Below, in pieces: positions 50,447 to 59,819 of a DNA stretch of 64,000 bases (position 1 is its first letter; each line of letters begins with the position of its first letter). Origin of the DNA: Conchiformibius kuhniae DSM 17694 (GTDB lineage: Bacteria; Pseudomonadota; Gammaproteobacteria; Burkholderiales; Neisseriaceae); assembly GCF_000428785.1 (NCBI RefSeq), contig NZ_AUAP01000001.1, forward strand, positions 355,398 through 419,397. Direction: 5' to 3'. The notes beneath the pieces are model-generated. The model searched no databases. It was not told the origin of the DNA and saw only the letters and a program-made list of their open reading frames with translations. Both the position numbers and the translations under genes were made by a program.

Positions 50447-51844
50447 TCAAACCGTTTGCGAATATTTGGCTGCGGTTTCTTTGTGGCGCAGGTGGTAATC
50501 GAACACCATGGCGATGTTGCGGATGAGAAAACGCCCTTTGGCGCTGACGCGCAGTCCTTTGTCGTCCATGTTCAGCAAGCCGAGTTTTGCCAATCCGCGC
50601 AAATCGTCCAGCTCGGTGGCGAAGTAGTTGGCAAACGGTGCGCCCGCTTCGCTTTCGTAGTCGGCAAAATCCAGTGCGAAACGGCACATCAAATCCTGAA
50701 TCAGGCGGCGGCGCAGCACGTCGTCGCGGTTCAAGCGGTAGCCGCGCAACACGGGCAGATGCCCCGCATCGATGGCGGCGTAGTACCGGCTCAAATCTTT
50801 TTCGTTTTGGCTGTAGGTGTCGCCGACCTTGCCGATGGACGACACGCCCACCGCCACCAAGTCGCAATCGGCATGGGTGGAATAGCCCTGAAAATTGCGC
50901 TGCAAACGCCCTTCGCGCAGCGCAATTGCCAGCTCGTCATCGGGCTTGGCAAAATGGTCCATGCCGATAAACACATAGCCGCGCTCGTCCAACAGGCGCA
51001 CGGCGTATTGCAGAATGTCCAATTTTTCTTCGCTGTCCGGCACGACGGCGGTGTCGATGCGCCGTTGCGGTTTGAAAACGTGCGGCAGGTGGGCGTAGTG
51101 GTAGAGCGCGATACGGTCGGGGTCGAGCGAAAGCACGGTGTCCAAAGTGGGCTTGATGCTGTCGCGGCTTTGGTGCGGCAGTCCGTAAATCAAGTCCACG
51201 CTCACCGATTTGAAGCCCGCTTCCCGCGCCGCGTCAATCACGGTGCGCGTTTCGTCAAGGCTTTGAATGCGGTTGACGGCGGCTTGGACTTTGGGGTCGA
51301 AGTCCTGAATGCCCACGCTCATGCGGTTGAATCCGAGCTTGCCCAGCTTGTGCACGCTTTCGCGGCTGACCTTGCGCGGGTCGATTTCGATGGAATATTC
51401 GCCTTCCGACACCAGCGCGAAGTGGCGGCGAATCATGCCGAATACGCGCTCAAGCTGTTCATCGCTCAAAAAAGTGGGCGTGCCGCCGCCAAAATGCAGT
51501 TGCGCCAAAGGGTGCTTTCCGCCCAAATGCGGCGCAAGCAGGGCGAATTCCCGCTCCAAGTAGTCCAAATAGGCATCGGCGCGGCTTTTGTCTTTGGTGA
51601 TGATTTTGTTGCAACCGCAGTAATAGCAAATGGTTGTGCAAAACGGAATGTGCAGGTACAGCGAAACGGGGGTATCGGCACCGGCAAGGCTGCGGTGCAG
51701 GGTGTCGAGGTATTCGCTTTCGCCAAACTGCTGGTGAAAACGGTCGGCGGTGGGGTAGGACGTGTAGCGCGGGCCGGTGGCGGGCAGGGACGCAATCAGC
51801 TTGCGGTCGAAATCCAAGCGCGGGGTAAAGGCAACGGTTTGCAT
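50447..51844 (-). CDS. hemN: Oxygen-independent coproporphyrinogen III dehydrogenase
   Basis: 465-residue radical-SAM enzyme for anaerobic haem synthesis. It has the cluster motif Cys69-x3-Cys73-x2-Cys76-x-Cys78 (PFCTTICYYCGC), HFGGGTPTFL, GIQDFDPKVQAAVNRIQS and FIGMDHFAKPDDELA. The C-terminal HemN domain makes it true HemN rather than HemW. ATG 51844 lacks a Shine-Dalgarno sequence; an in-frame TTG lies at 51868. A FNR box and a TTGACA-type promoter lie just upstream, and fnr is divergent. Confidence 0.94.
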   Translation of the reverse strand: MQTVAFTPRLDFDRKLIASLPATGPRYTSYPTADRFHQQFGESEYLDTLHRSLAGADTPVSLYLHIPFCTTICYYCGCNKIITKDKSRADAYLDYLEREFALLAPHLGGKHPLAQLHFGGGTPTFLSDEQLERVFGMIRRHFALVSEGEYSIEIDPRKVSRESVHKLGKLGFNRMSVGIQDFDPKVQAAVNRIQSLDETRTVIDAAREAGFKSVSVDLIYGLPHQSRDSIKPTLDTVLSLDPDRIALYHYAHLPHVFKPQRRIDTAVVPDSEEKLDILQYAVRLLDERGYVFIGMDHFAKPDDELAIALREGRLQRNFQGYSTHADCDLVAVGVSSIGKVGDTYSQNEKDLSRYYAAIDAGHLPVLRGYRLNRDDVLRRRLIQDLMCRFALDFADYESEAGAPFANYFATELDDLRGLAKLGLLNMDDKGLRVSAKGRFLIRNIAMVFDYHLRHKETAAKYSQTV

Positions 51845-51890
51845 GGTGTTTGTTTTGTTATGGGGCAAATTTTGTTAGAATAGGTTTATT

Positions 51891-51918
51891 TTTATAACAG
51901 TGCTTTGATTTATGTCAA
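51891..51918 (-). promoter_or_regulatory. Promoter of hemN
   Basis: Minus-strand TTGACA (51918-51913), 16-base spacer, TATAAA (51896-51891). A second possible -10, TATTCT (51883-51878), would place the FNR box near -41, the classical activator position. Confidence 0.5.
51905..51918. promoter_or_regulatory. FNR box
   Basis: TTGAT-TTAT-GTCAA matches the TTGAT-N4-ATCAA consensus at nine of ten positions. It lies in the 119-base gap between divergent hemN and fnr. Confidence 0.7.
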
Positions 51919-51963
51919 TTGCAAATTTTGAGTTTTGCAATCACACCTGCGCTTCACATTCTT

Positions 51964-52713
51964 ATGCCCAAATCCCCCTGCCACCACAAAACCGAATGCG
52001 CTCATTGCTCTTTGCGCGAATTGTGTCTGCCTGTCGGCTTCCGTGCCGATGATTTCCGCCAGCTTGACGATTTAATCCGCCAAAGCCGCCGTTTGAAAAA
52101 AGGCGAGCATTTGTTTCATGCGGGCGAAAATTTCGTGTCGCTGTATGCGGTGCGGACGGGTTTTTTCAAAACGGCGGTCGGCACGCAGGACGGACGCGAC
52201 CAAGTAACGGGCTTTTTCATGTCGGGCGAGCTGATGGGCATGGACGGCATTTATGCCAACCGCCACACCTGCGATGCCGTTGCGCTGGAAGACGGCGAAG
52301 TGTGCGAGCTGCCTTTTGACTGCTTGGAAGAGCTGGGCAGACGGCTGCCGCTTTTGCACACCCATTTCATGCGCCTGATGAGCCGCGAAATCGTCCGCGA
52401 CCAAAGCGTGATGCTGCTGCTGGGCAATATGCGCGCGGAAGAGCGTTTGGCGGCGTTTTTGCTGAACCTGTCGCAACGGCTGCACGCGCGCGGCTTCGCT
52501 GCCAACGATTTTATTTTGCGTATGTCGCGGGAGGAAATCGGCAGCTTTTTGGGGCTGAAGCTGGAAACGGTGAGCCGCACCCTGTCGCGCTTTAATCAGG
52601 AAGGCTGGATTGCGGTGGAACACAAACACATCCGTTTGCTGCGCCCCCATGCCCTGCAAGACTTGGTTTCCGGCTACGAAAGCCGCAGCCGCAACAGCAT
52701 TACCCGTATTTGA
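51964..52713 (+). CDS. fnr: Fumarate/nitrate reduction transcriptional regulator FNR
   Basis: 249 residues. Oxygen-sensing cysteines are Cys12, Cys15, Cys21 and Cys114, the E. coli FNR spacing (C-x2-C-x5-C, then 93 residues). The CRP-like beta-roll (GEHLFHAGENFVSLYAVRTG) and the recognition helix LETVSRTLSRF with the E..SR pattern are present. ATG 51964 is chosen over a TTG at 51919. A FNR box upstream suggests autoregulation and control of hemN. Confidence 0.96.
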   Translation: MPKSPCHHKTECAHCSLRELCLPVGFRADDFRQLDDLIRQSRRLKKGEHLFHAGENFVSLYAVRTGFFKTAVGTQDGRDQVTGFFMSGELMGMDGIYANRHTCDAVALEDGEVCELPFDCLEELGRRLPLLHTHFMRLMSREIVRDQSVMLLLGNMRAEERLAAFLLNLSQRLHARGFAANDFILRMSREEIGSFLGLKLETVSRTLSRFNQEGWIAVEHKHIRLLRPHALQDLVSGYESRSRNSITRI

Positions 52714-52719
52714 GCCGCC

Positions 52720-53766
52720 ATGCCCCATTCACCGTCTTTTGCCTGCCGCCTGATTGCGTGGCAGAAAACATCGGGCCGGCACGGCTTGGCGTGGCAGGTG
52801 TCCGACCCCTATTGCGTGTGGCTGTCGGAAATCATGTTGCAGCAAACGCAGGTTGCCACCGTGTCTGCCTATTATCCGCGTTTTCTTGCCGCTTTTCCGA
52901 ACGTGCATGCGCTGGCGGCGGCGGCGCAGGACGAAGTCTTGGCATTGTGGGCGGGCTTGGGCTACTACAGCCGCGCCCGCAACCTGCACAAAGCGGCGCA
53001 ACAAATCGTGTCGGACTTCGGCGGCACATTTCCGGCGGAGCGGCGCGAATTGGAAACCCTGTGCGGGGTCGGACGCAGCACCGCCGCCGCCATTGCCGCG
53101 TTTGCCTTCAAGCAGCGCGAAACGATTTTGGACGGCAACGTCAAACGGGTGCTGTGCCGCGTGTTCGCACTGGACGGCAATCCCGCCGACAAAGCCTTCG
53201 AGCAGCAACTGTGGACGGTGGCGGAAAGCCTGTTGCCCGAGTGTGCGGATGACATGCCCGCCTACACGCAAGGCCTGATGGATTTGGGCGCAACCGTATG
53301 CAAACGCAGCAAGCCCGATTGCCCCGCCTGCCCGATGACCGACATCTGCCAAGCAAAAGCACAAAACCGCACCGCCGAACTGCCGCGCCGCAAAGTGTCC
53401 GCCGCCGTGCCGGAAGTACCGCTCTTTTGGCTGAAGCTGACCAACGGCAAGGGCGAAATCCTGCTGGTCAAACGTCCGCAACAGGGCATTTGGGCGGGCT
53501 TGTACTGTCTGCCCTGTTTTGATGACGAAACGGCACTGCACCGCTTTGCCGCCGCTTGGGGCATTGCGCCCGTGCACTTGCGGGCCGACACGCCCGTCAA
53601 ACACCGCCTGACCCACCGTTTGTTGCGGATTGCGCCGTTTGCGGCAACATTGCCCGACCCACACCCAACTCCTGAGTGCAACGGCACATGGGTATCGGCA
53701 AACGCCTTGGCAAACCACGGTCTGCCCAAGCCGCTCGCCCGCTACCTTGCCCCGTCCAATCTTTAA
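52720..53766 (+). CDS. mutY: Adenine DNA glycosylase MutY
   Basis: 348 residues; removes adenine paired with 8-oxoguanine. The catalytic Glu lies in SEIMLQQTQV. The HhH is LETLCGVGRSTAAAIAAFAF, the catalytic Asp is in ILDGNVKRVLCR, and the [4Fe-4S] loop is CKRSKPDCPACPMTDIC. The C-terminal Nudix-like 8-oxoG recognition domain (EILLVKRPQQGIWAGLYCLPCF) is complete. It begins 6 bases after fnr with no obvious ribosome-binding site, so it may be coupled to fnr. Confidence 0.96.
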   Translation: MPHSPSFACRLIAWQKTSGRHGLAWQVSDPYCVWLSEIMLQQTQVATVSAYYPRFLAAFPNVHALAAAAQDEVLALWAGLGYYSRARNLHKAAQQIVSDFGGTFPAERRELETLCGVGRSTAAAIAAFAFKQRETILDGNVKRVLCRVFALDGNPADKAFEQQLWTVAESLLPECADDMPAYTQGLMDLGATVCKRSKPDCPACPMTDICQAKAQNRTAELPRRKVSAAVPEVPLFWLKLTNGKGEILLVKRPQQGIWAGLYCLPCFDDETALHRFAAAWGIAPVHLRADTPVKHRLTHRLLRIAPFAATLPDPHPTPECNGTWVSANALANHGLPKPLARYLAPSNL

Positions 53767-53865
53767 TTCCCGCAAAAACAACATTCCGTATCTGCCCCCT
53801 TGCCCGTGTCGGAACGAATGGTGTAGATTTACGCCCAATCAAAACTGTGCGGCACAATCACCGAT

Positions 53866-55458
53866 ATGGACAGAATCTCTCACTTGGCACAACTGGACGG
53901 ACACACCGTCTGGGACATCATTATCATCGGCGGCGGCGCCACCGGCTTGGGTATCGCGCTGGACGCGGCAACACGCGGCTACCGCACCCTGCTGCTGGAA
54001 GCCCGCGACTTCGCCAAAGGCACCTCCAGCCGCTCCACCAAACTGCTGCACGGCGGCGTGCGCTATCTGGCGCAAGGCAACATCGATTTGGTGATGGAAG
54101 CCCTGCGCGAACGCGGACGCTTGGCGCAAAACGCCCCGCATCTTTTTCACAAACAGCCCTTTATCATTCCCTGCCGCAGCACCTGCGATGCCGCCTACTA
54201 CACCGCCGGCCTGTGGCTCTACGACCGCTTGGCGGGCAAACGCGGCATCGGGCGCACCCGCTACTTGGGCGGCAGCGAAGCCCGCCGCCGCATGAGCGCG
54301 GTCAAAAGCGAACGGCTCGCCGCCGCCGTCTGCTATTTTGACGGACAATTTGACGATGCCCGCCTTGCCGTCAGCCTGGCGCAAACCGTTGCCGACCACG
54401 GCGGCACGGTATTGAATTACTGCGCCGTTACCGCCCTGCAAAAAGACGCTTCGGGCAATGTCTGCGGCGTGCGCTGCCGCGATGAGTTAAACGGCAAAGA
54501 ATACCAATTATCGGCAAAATGCGTGGTGAACGCCGCCGGTGCGTTTGCCGACCAAGTCTTGGCTTGGGACACGCCCGCCGCCGCGCCGCGCATCTTGTTA
54601 AGTCAAGGCATTCATCTGGTCTTGGACGGCGGCTTCCTGCCCGGCACGGACGCGCTGATGGTGCCGAAAACCAGCGACGGGCGCGTGCTGTTCGCCATTC
54701 CCTGGCACGGCAAACTGCTGGCAGGCACCACTGACACCGCCGTTCCCGCCGCCGATTACGAACCCCAACCCCTGCCCGAAGAAATCCGTTTTATTTTGGA
54801 CACGCTGTCCGAATACTTAAACCGCGCCCCCACCCTTGCGGACGTGAAAAGCGTGTTTGTCGGACTGCGCCCGCTTGTCAAACCCGCCAACGCCGCGCAA
54901 AGCAGCAAAGAAGTGTCGCGCAGCCATGTGGTGGAAGTGAGCGCATCGGGCTTGGTCAATATTTTCGGCGGCAAATGGACGACCTACCGCCAAATGGCGC
55001 AAGACGGCATTGACAAAGCCATCGCGCACGGACTGTTGCCCGCCGCGCCCTGCCGTACCGAAAACCTGCCCCTGCACGGCGCACACGGCGCAAAAGAAGG
55101 TTTCGGCGAGTCGCGCCTGTCGGTGTACGGCGGCGATGCGGAACAAATCACCGCTTTGGAACAAAGCGATGACAAACTCGCCCAACGCCTGCACCCCGAC
55201 CACCCCTACACCTACGCGCAAGTGCAATGGGCGGTGCGCCACGAAGCGGCGCAAACTTTGGAAGACGTGTTGGCGCGGCGCATCAGGCTGCTGTTTTTGG
55301 ACGCCGCCGCCGCCATCGCCGCCGCGCCCGACACCGCCGCCTTTATCGGCACGCTGGCGGGCTGGGACGAAACGCGGGTGCGCCGCGAATGCGAAAACTT
55401 TGTTTCTTTGGCAAAACAGTATTTGCCGGACATTGATGAAAATACACCCGCCAATTGA
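53866..55458 (+). CDS. glpD: Aerobic glycerol-3-phosphate dehydrogenase
   Basis: 530-residue membrane-associated flavoprotein that passes electrons from glycerol-3-phosphate to quinone. FAD fold WDIIIIGGGATGLGIALDAATRGYRTLLLEA, then GTSSRSTKLLHGGVRYL, ARLAVSLAQTVADHGG and NIFGGKWTTYRQMAQD. The C-terminal GlpD domain is complete. First gene of a glycerol cluster (glpD-glpK-glpF); a 211-base gap with a strong inverted repeat separates it from glpK. Confidence 0.95.
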   Translation: MDRISHLAQLDGHTVWDIIIIGGGATGLGIALDAATRGYRTLLLEARDFAKGTSSRSTKLLHGGVRYLAQGNIDLVMEALRERGRLAQNAPHLFHKQPFIIPCRSTCDAAYYTAGLWLYDRLAGKRGIGRTRYLGGSEARRRMSAVKSERLAAAVCYFDGQFDDARLAVSLAQTVADHGGTVLNYCAVTALQKDASGNVCGVRCRDELNGKEYQLSAKCVVNAAGAFADQVLAWDTPAAAPRILLSQGIHLVLDGGFLPGTDALMVPKTSDGRVLFAIPWHGKLLAGTTDTAVPAADYEPQPLPEEIRFILDTLSEYLNRAPTLADVKSVFVGLRPLVKPANAAQSSKEVSRSHVVEVSASGLVNIFGGKWTTYRQMAQDGIDKAIAHGLLPAAPCRTENLPLHGAHGAKEGFGESRLSVYGGDAEQITALEQSDDKLAQRLHPDHPYTYAQVQWAVRHEAAQTLEDVLARRIRLLFLDAAAAIAAAPDTAAFIGTLAGWDETRVRRECENFVSLAKQYLPDIDENTPAN

Positions 55459-55570
55459 CGGATCAATTGCACGCCCTGCCGGAACAGCCGCACGAAGCGT
55501 ATTTACGGCGGAAACACGCGCAGTAAGGGCAGTTTGCGCAGCAAACCTGTTCCCGCAGCCGCTTTTCTTT

Positions 55571-55604
55571 GCTTACTTTCTTTGGCGGAACAAAGAAAGT
55601 AAGC
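55571..55604. repeat. Perfect 14-bp inverted repeat between glpD and glpK
   Basis: GCTTACTTTCTTTG / CAAAGAAAGTAAGC with a 6-base GCGGAA loop. No T-tract follows. It resembles a short repeat seen scattered in proteobacterial genomes and could attenuate or terminate glpD transcription. Confidence 0.6.
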
Positions 55605-55669
55605 CGCCGTCAGGCGGAAACACCCAAACAATACACAACCTTTTCCAACACCACCCATCGGGAGTAATC

Positions 55670-57165
55670 ATGACCCAATACATCATCGCCCTCGACCAAG
55701 GCACGACTTCCTCACGCGCCATCGTGTTTGACCGCGCCGGCAGCATCGTCAATGTCGCGCAAAAAGACTTCACCCAACACTTCCCCGAACCGGGCTGGGT
55801 GGAACACGACCCGCACGAAATCTGGAGCTCGCAGGTATCCGTGTTGAGCGAAGTCATCGCCAAAACCGACATTCCCGCCGAAGAAATCGCCGCCGTCGGC
55901 ATCACCAACCAGCGCGAAACCGCCCTGATTTGGGACAGAAACACCGGCGAACCGATTGCCAACGCCATCGTGTGGCAAGACCGCCGCACCGCCCGTTTCT
56001 GCGACACCTTGAAACAACCCTACGGCGAACTTATCCGCCGCAAAACCGGCTTGGTGATTGACGCGTATTTTTCCGCCAGCAAAATCCGTTGGCTGCTCGA
56101 CAATGTGGCGGGCGCGCGCGAAAAAGCCGAGCGCGGCGAACTGGCGTTCGGCACGGTGGACACTTGGCTGGTATGGAAACTCACCGGCGGCAAAGCCCAC
56201 GTTACCGACCCCAGCAACGCCAGCCGCACCATGCTGTTCAACATCCGCGACATGGCTTGGGACGATGAATTGCTGGAGATTTTCCAAGTGCCGCGTTCGC
56301 TGCTGCCTGAAGTCAAGTCCAGCAGCGAAATCTACGGCGAAGTGGACGCACGTTACATCAGTGGCGGCAAAGTGCCGATTGCGGGCATCGCGGGCGACCA
56401 GCAGGCAGCCTTGTTCGGACAAATGTGTACCGAAAAAGGCATGGTGAAAAACACCTACGGCACGGGCTGCTTCCTGCTGATGAACACCGGCGACAGCGTG
56501 GTGGAATCGCAAAACAATCTGCTGTCCACCGTGGCATGGCAAATCGGCGGCAAAACCACTTACGCGCTGGAAGGCGGCGTGTTTGTCGGCGGCGCGGCGG
56601 TGCAATGGGTGCGGGACGGACTGCGTTTGGTGCGCACCTCCGATGCCATCAACAGCCTTGCCGCCACCGTGGACGACAACGGCGGTGTGTATTTCGTTCC
56701 CTGCTTGGCGGGCATGGGCGCACCCTATTGGGACCAATACGCGCGAGGCACGATTTTGGGCATCACGCGCGGCACCACGGACGCACATATCGCCCCCGCG
56801 CCACTTTGGAAGGCATTGCCCTGCAAGTGTTTGACATTGTGAAAGCGATGGAAAAAGACGTGGGCGCGTCCACCAAAGAGTTCCGCGTGGACGGCGGCGC
56901 CAGTGCCAGCAACCTGCTGATGCAGATTCAGGCAGACGTGTTCCAGTTTGACATCGTGCGTCCGAAAGTGTTGGAAACCACCGCGCTGGGTGCGGCGTAT
57001 CTGGCGGGCTTGGCGGTGGGCTTTTGGCGCGACACCGATGAAATCGCCAGCCAATGGCAGAAAGACCGCGTGTTCGCCCCCGAAATGAGCGCGGAACGTG
57101 CCGCCCATGTGCTGCATTATTGGCATAAGGCGGTGAAGGCGGCGCAAAACTGGATTGAGGAATAA
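55670..57165 (+). pseudogene. glpK: Glycerol kinase, frameshifted
   Basis: Starts with GGAG before ATG 55670 and reads as a normal GlpK (YIIALDQGTTSSRAIVFD, TNQRETALIWD, WQDRRTARFC, GDQQAALFGQ, ALEGGVFVGGAAVQW). At about residue 374 (ITRGTTDAHIA) the frame leaves the family sequence and stops at 56842. The remaining family sequence (RATLEGIALQVFDIVKAMEKD ... VDGGASASNLLMQIQAD) continues in another frame to 57165. The switch point is the five-C run 56793-56797. Removing two C restores HIARATLE and a 497-residue protein, the normal length. As sequenced the gene is broken: the 390-residue product lacks part of the ATPase core. An assembly error, an authentic mutation or phase variation are all possible. 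Confidence 0.75.
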
Positions 57166-57192
57166 CGGACGGAACGCGCTTTCCCTTTTATC

Positions 57193-57301
57193 CCGTCATT
57201 CCCGCGCAGGCGGGAATCCAAGGGCGGTTTGCACCAACCGTTGTTTGATGAACAATTGTTCGGGCTTGAACTTGGATTCCCGCATTCGCAGGAATGACGG
57301 C
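57193..57301. repeat. dRS3-bounded intergenic element (copy G)
   Basis: Two dRS3-like palindromes, ATTCCCGCGCAGGCGGGAAT (57198-57217) and a reversed partner ATTCCCGCATTCGCAGGAAT (57277-57296), flank about 59 bases of unrelated spacer. No GGGCGTGTCATC ends. Resembles a neisserial intergenic mosaic element unit. Confidence 0.6.
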
Positions 57302-57331
57302 AAGCAAGCGGCAGCGTTGCGGACACCCGCA

Positions 57332-57343
57332 AGGCTGCCTGAA
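57332..57343 (+). other. DNA uptake sequence, perfect AGGCTGCCTGAA
   Basis: Intergenic copy in the glpF leader. Confidence 0.7.
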
Positions 57344-57372
57344 CACCCAATCACACAACAAGGAACAAGCAA

Positions 57373-58122
57373 ATGAACCCCTTTACCGCAGAAATTTTGG
57401 GCACCGCGCTGCTGATTTTGCTCGGCAACGGCGTGGTTGCCGGCAGCGTGTTGAAAAACACCAAAATCGGCACGGGCGGCGGCTGGATGGTGATTACCAC
57501 CGCTTGGGCGTTTGCCGTTTATGCCGCCGTGGTGGTGGCGGGGCCCGCATCGGGCGCACACCTGAACCCCGCCGTCAGCATCGGTTTGGCAACGGCAGGG
57601 CTGTTTGAATGGGCGCAAGTGCCGATGTACATTGCCGCGCAATTTATCGGCGCGATGCTGGGCGCGGTCTTGGTCTGGCTGTTTTACGGCGACCATTTCG
57701 CCATCACCGAAGACGAAGGCGCAAAACGCGCCTGTTTCTGCACCGAACCGGCGATTCGCAATCTGCCGCGCAATTTTTTCAATGAAGCGATGGGCGCGTT
57801 TGTGTTGCTGCTGGTGATTTTCTACATTGTCGGTAGCGGCGAAATCACCCTGCCGCAACAAGATGCCGCCACGCCCATCGGTTTGGGTTCGCTGGGCGCG
57901 TTGCCGGTGGCGATTTTGGTGTGGGTCATCGGTTTGAGCTTGGGCAGCACCACCGGCTACGCCATCAATCCCGCCCGCGACGGCGGCCCGCGTATCGTTT
58001 TGACCCTGCTGGGCAACAAGCTCGGCGGCGTGAAGCCCGATTGGGGCTACGGCATTGTGCCTTTGACCGCGCCCATTGTCGGTGCGGTGGCGGCGGCGCT
58101 GCTGTTTTTGCTGTTAAAATAA
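57373..58122 (+). CDS. glpF: Glycerol uptake facilitator (aquaglyceroporin)
   Basis: 249 residues, six membrane helices plus two half-helices. NPA boxes are HLNPAVS and the second YAINPARDGGPR, whose NPARD form marks glycerol facilitators rather than water channels. Follows glpK by about 200 bases holding a dRS3 pair and an uptake word; ATG 57373 is preceded by AAGGA. It is followed by a terminator. Confidence 0.95.
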   Translation: MNPFTAEILGTALLILLGNGVVAGSVLKNTKIGTGGGWMVITTAWAFAVYAAVVVAGPASGAHLNPAVSIGLATAGLFEWAQVPMYIAAQFIGAMLGAVLVWLFYGDHFAITEDEGAKRACFCTEPAIRNLPRNFFNEAMGAFVLLLVIFYIVGSGEITLPQQDAATPIGLGSLGALPVAILVWVIGLSLGSTTGYAINPARDGGPRIVLTLLGNKLGGVKPDWGYGIVPLTAPIVGAVAAALLFLLLK

Positions 58123-58138
58123 ACGCCACCGGAGTGCG

Positions 58139-58170
58139 AAGGCGTGTTTCCGCATCGGAACACGCCTTTT
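58139..58170 (+). terminator. Terminator after glpF
   Basis: Stem AAGGCGTGTTTCCG / CGGAACACGCCTT (one bulged base), 3-base loop, then TTT. Confidence 0.75.
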
Positions 58171-58207
58171 ATGCACAAGAAAACACTTGAACCATAAGGG
58201 ATAAGCA

Positions 58208-58852
58208 ATGCTCACCCTCACCCCCGTCAGCGAAAACGCCCTGCTCTGCCAACACGATGCCGCCCCCGATTTGGCGGCGCAACGCCGATGGTGGGCGTTG
58301 GCAAACGCCGCCGACCGTCTGCCCGAAGTGGCGGAAAGCGTGGTCGGCATGAACAATCTGACCGTCTTCGTTCACGACAACGCCTGTGCGCACGCCCTTG
58401 CCGATGCCCTGAACGCCCTGTGGACACAAGCCGAAGCATCGGATTTTCAAGGAAAACATGTGGACATTCCCGTGCATTACGGCGGCGCGTGCGGCGAAGA
58501 TTTGGCGGCGGTGGCGGCGCATCACGGCATCAGCCCCGCCGAAGTGGTGGCACGCCACACCGCGCCCGTGTACACCGTGTTTATGATGGGCTTCCAGCCC
58601 GGATTTCCCTATTTGGGCGGGCTGCCCGAACACCTGCACACGCCGCGCCGCGCCGTGCCGCGCACCCAAGTGGCGGCGGGTTCGGTCGGCATCGGCGGCA
58701 GCCAAACGGGGGTGTATCCCTTTGCCTCGCCGGGCGGCTGGCAGATTATCGGGCGCACCGAACTGCCCCTGTTCAACGCCGCCGCCGAACCGCCCGTCTT
58801 GCTGGCGGCGGGCGACACCGTGTCGTTTGTCGCCGCATCGCTGGACATTTGA
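58208..58852 (+). CDS. pxpB: 5-oxoprolinase subunit PxpB
   Basis: 214 residues, KipI/allophanate-hydrolase subunit 1 family. PxpA, PxpB and PxpC together hydrolyse ATP to open 5-oxoproline to glutamate. Signatures: VDIPVHYGGACGEDL, FMMGFQPGFPYLGGLPE, TPRRAVPRTQVAAGSVGIGGSQTGVYP. The partner pxpC starts 22 bases downstream. Confidence 0.92.
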   Translation: MLTLTPVSENALLCQHDAAPDLAAQRRWWALANAADRLPEVAESVVGMNNLTVFVHDNACAHALADALNALWTQAEASDFQGKHVDIPVHYGGACGEDLAAVAAHHGISPAEVVARHTAPVYTVFMMGFQPGFPYLGGLPEHLHTPRRAVPRTQVAAGSVGIGGSQTGVYPFASPGGWQIIGRTELPLFNAAAEPPVLLAAGDTVSFVAASLDI

Positions 58853-58874
58853 ACGCTGCCTGAAAGCCGAAAAC

Positions 58875-59804
58875 ATGATTACCGTACTGGATATTTCCGC
58901 CCCCGCCGCCGTACAAGATTTGGGACGTTTCGGACTGCGCCGCTTCGGCATCGGACACGCCGGCGCGATGGACACCCTCGCCCTACGCGCCGGCAACCTG
59001 CTGCTGGGCAACCCCGAAACCGCCGCCGCCGTAGAAATCGCGCTCGGCGGCATGGCCGTCCGCTTTGAACGCGACAGCACATTTTGCATCACCGGCGCAC
59101 TGTATCAAGGCGATTTGGACGGCGAAGCCGTGCATTCCTACTGGCGTTACGGCGCACGGCGCGGACAAACCCTGCGCCTGACCCGCGCCGTTCACGGCAT
59201 GTACGGCTATTTGTGCGTGCGCGGCGGCATCAACGCCCCCGACACGCTCGGCGCGAAAAGCACCGACCTGAACGCCGCTTTCGGCGGACTGCACGGACGT
59301 TTGCTGCAAGCGGGCGACACCCTGCCGCTTGCGGGCGACGATGCGCTGCTGCCGCGATTGGGCATTGCCCCCATCGGCTTCAGCAATCATATTCACGCAC
59401 TGATTTCTTCGGAATACCAACACTTTACCCGCAAAGCGCATTACCGTTTCTGGCAAAACGCATGGACGCTGCAAAGCAACAGCAACCGCATGGGCTACCG
59501 CTTCGGCGGCGGCGTGCTGGAACGCGCCCGCGACGTGGAGATGCCGTCCCACGCCGTCCAGTTCGGCACGGTGCAGGTGCCGCCCAACGGCCAGCCCATT
59601 GTTTTGATGGCGGACTGCCAAACCACCGGCGGCTATCCGAAAATCGCCTGTGTCGCCCAAGCCGATTTGGGGCGTTTGGCGCAAATCCGCTTCGGCGGCA
59701 GCGTGCGTTTCCACATCGCCACCGCCGAAGAAGCCGCCAAACTGCGCCGCCGCAACGAAGCCTATTTAAACCAAATCCGCATGATTGTGCGGGAGAAATG
59801 TTAG
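58875..59804 (+). CDS. pxpC: 5-oxoprolinase subunit PxpC
   Basis: 309 residues, KipA/allophanate-hydrolase subunit 2 family. It starts MITVLDISAPAAVQDLGRFG with GAMDTLALRAGNLLLGN, and has the SNRMGYRF and DCQTTGGYPKIACV blocks. The start at 58875 follows an uptake-like GCTGCCTGAA, and gives the expected family N-terminus. pxpA follows only after a dRS3-bounded element. Confidence 0.92.
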   Translation: MITVLDISAPAAVQDLGRFGLRRFGIGHAGAMDTLALRAGNLLLGNPETAAAVEIALGGMAVRFERDSTFCITGALYQGDLDGEAVHSYWRYGARRGQTLRLTRAVHGMYGYLCVRGGINAPDTLGAKSTDLNAAFGGLHGRLLQAGDTLPLAGDDALLPRLGIAPIGFSNHIHALISSEYQHFTRKAHYRFWQNAWTLQSNSNRMGYRFGGGVLERARDVEMPSHAVQFGTVQVPPNGQPIVLMADCQTTGGYPKIACVAQADLGRLAQIRFGGSVRFHIATAEEAAKLRRRNEAYLNQIRMIVREKC

Positions 59805-59819
59805 ACGCAATTGAACACC

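Noticed and set aside
56789..56842. Programmed ribosomal frameshift in glpK
   Set aside because: No X XXY YYZ slippery heptamer with downstream pseudoknot evident, and GlpK is not known to use one; an indel in the C-run is simpler.
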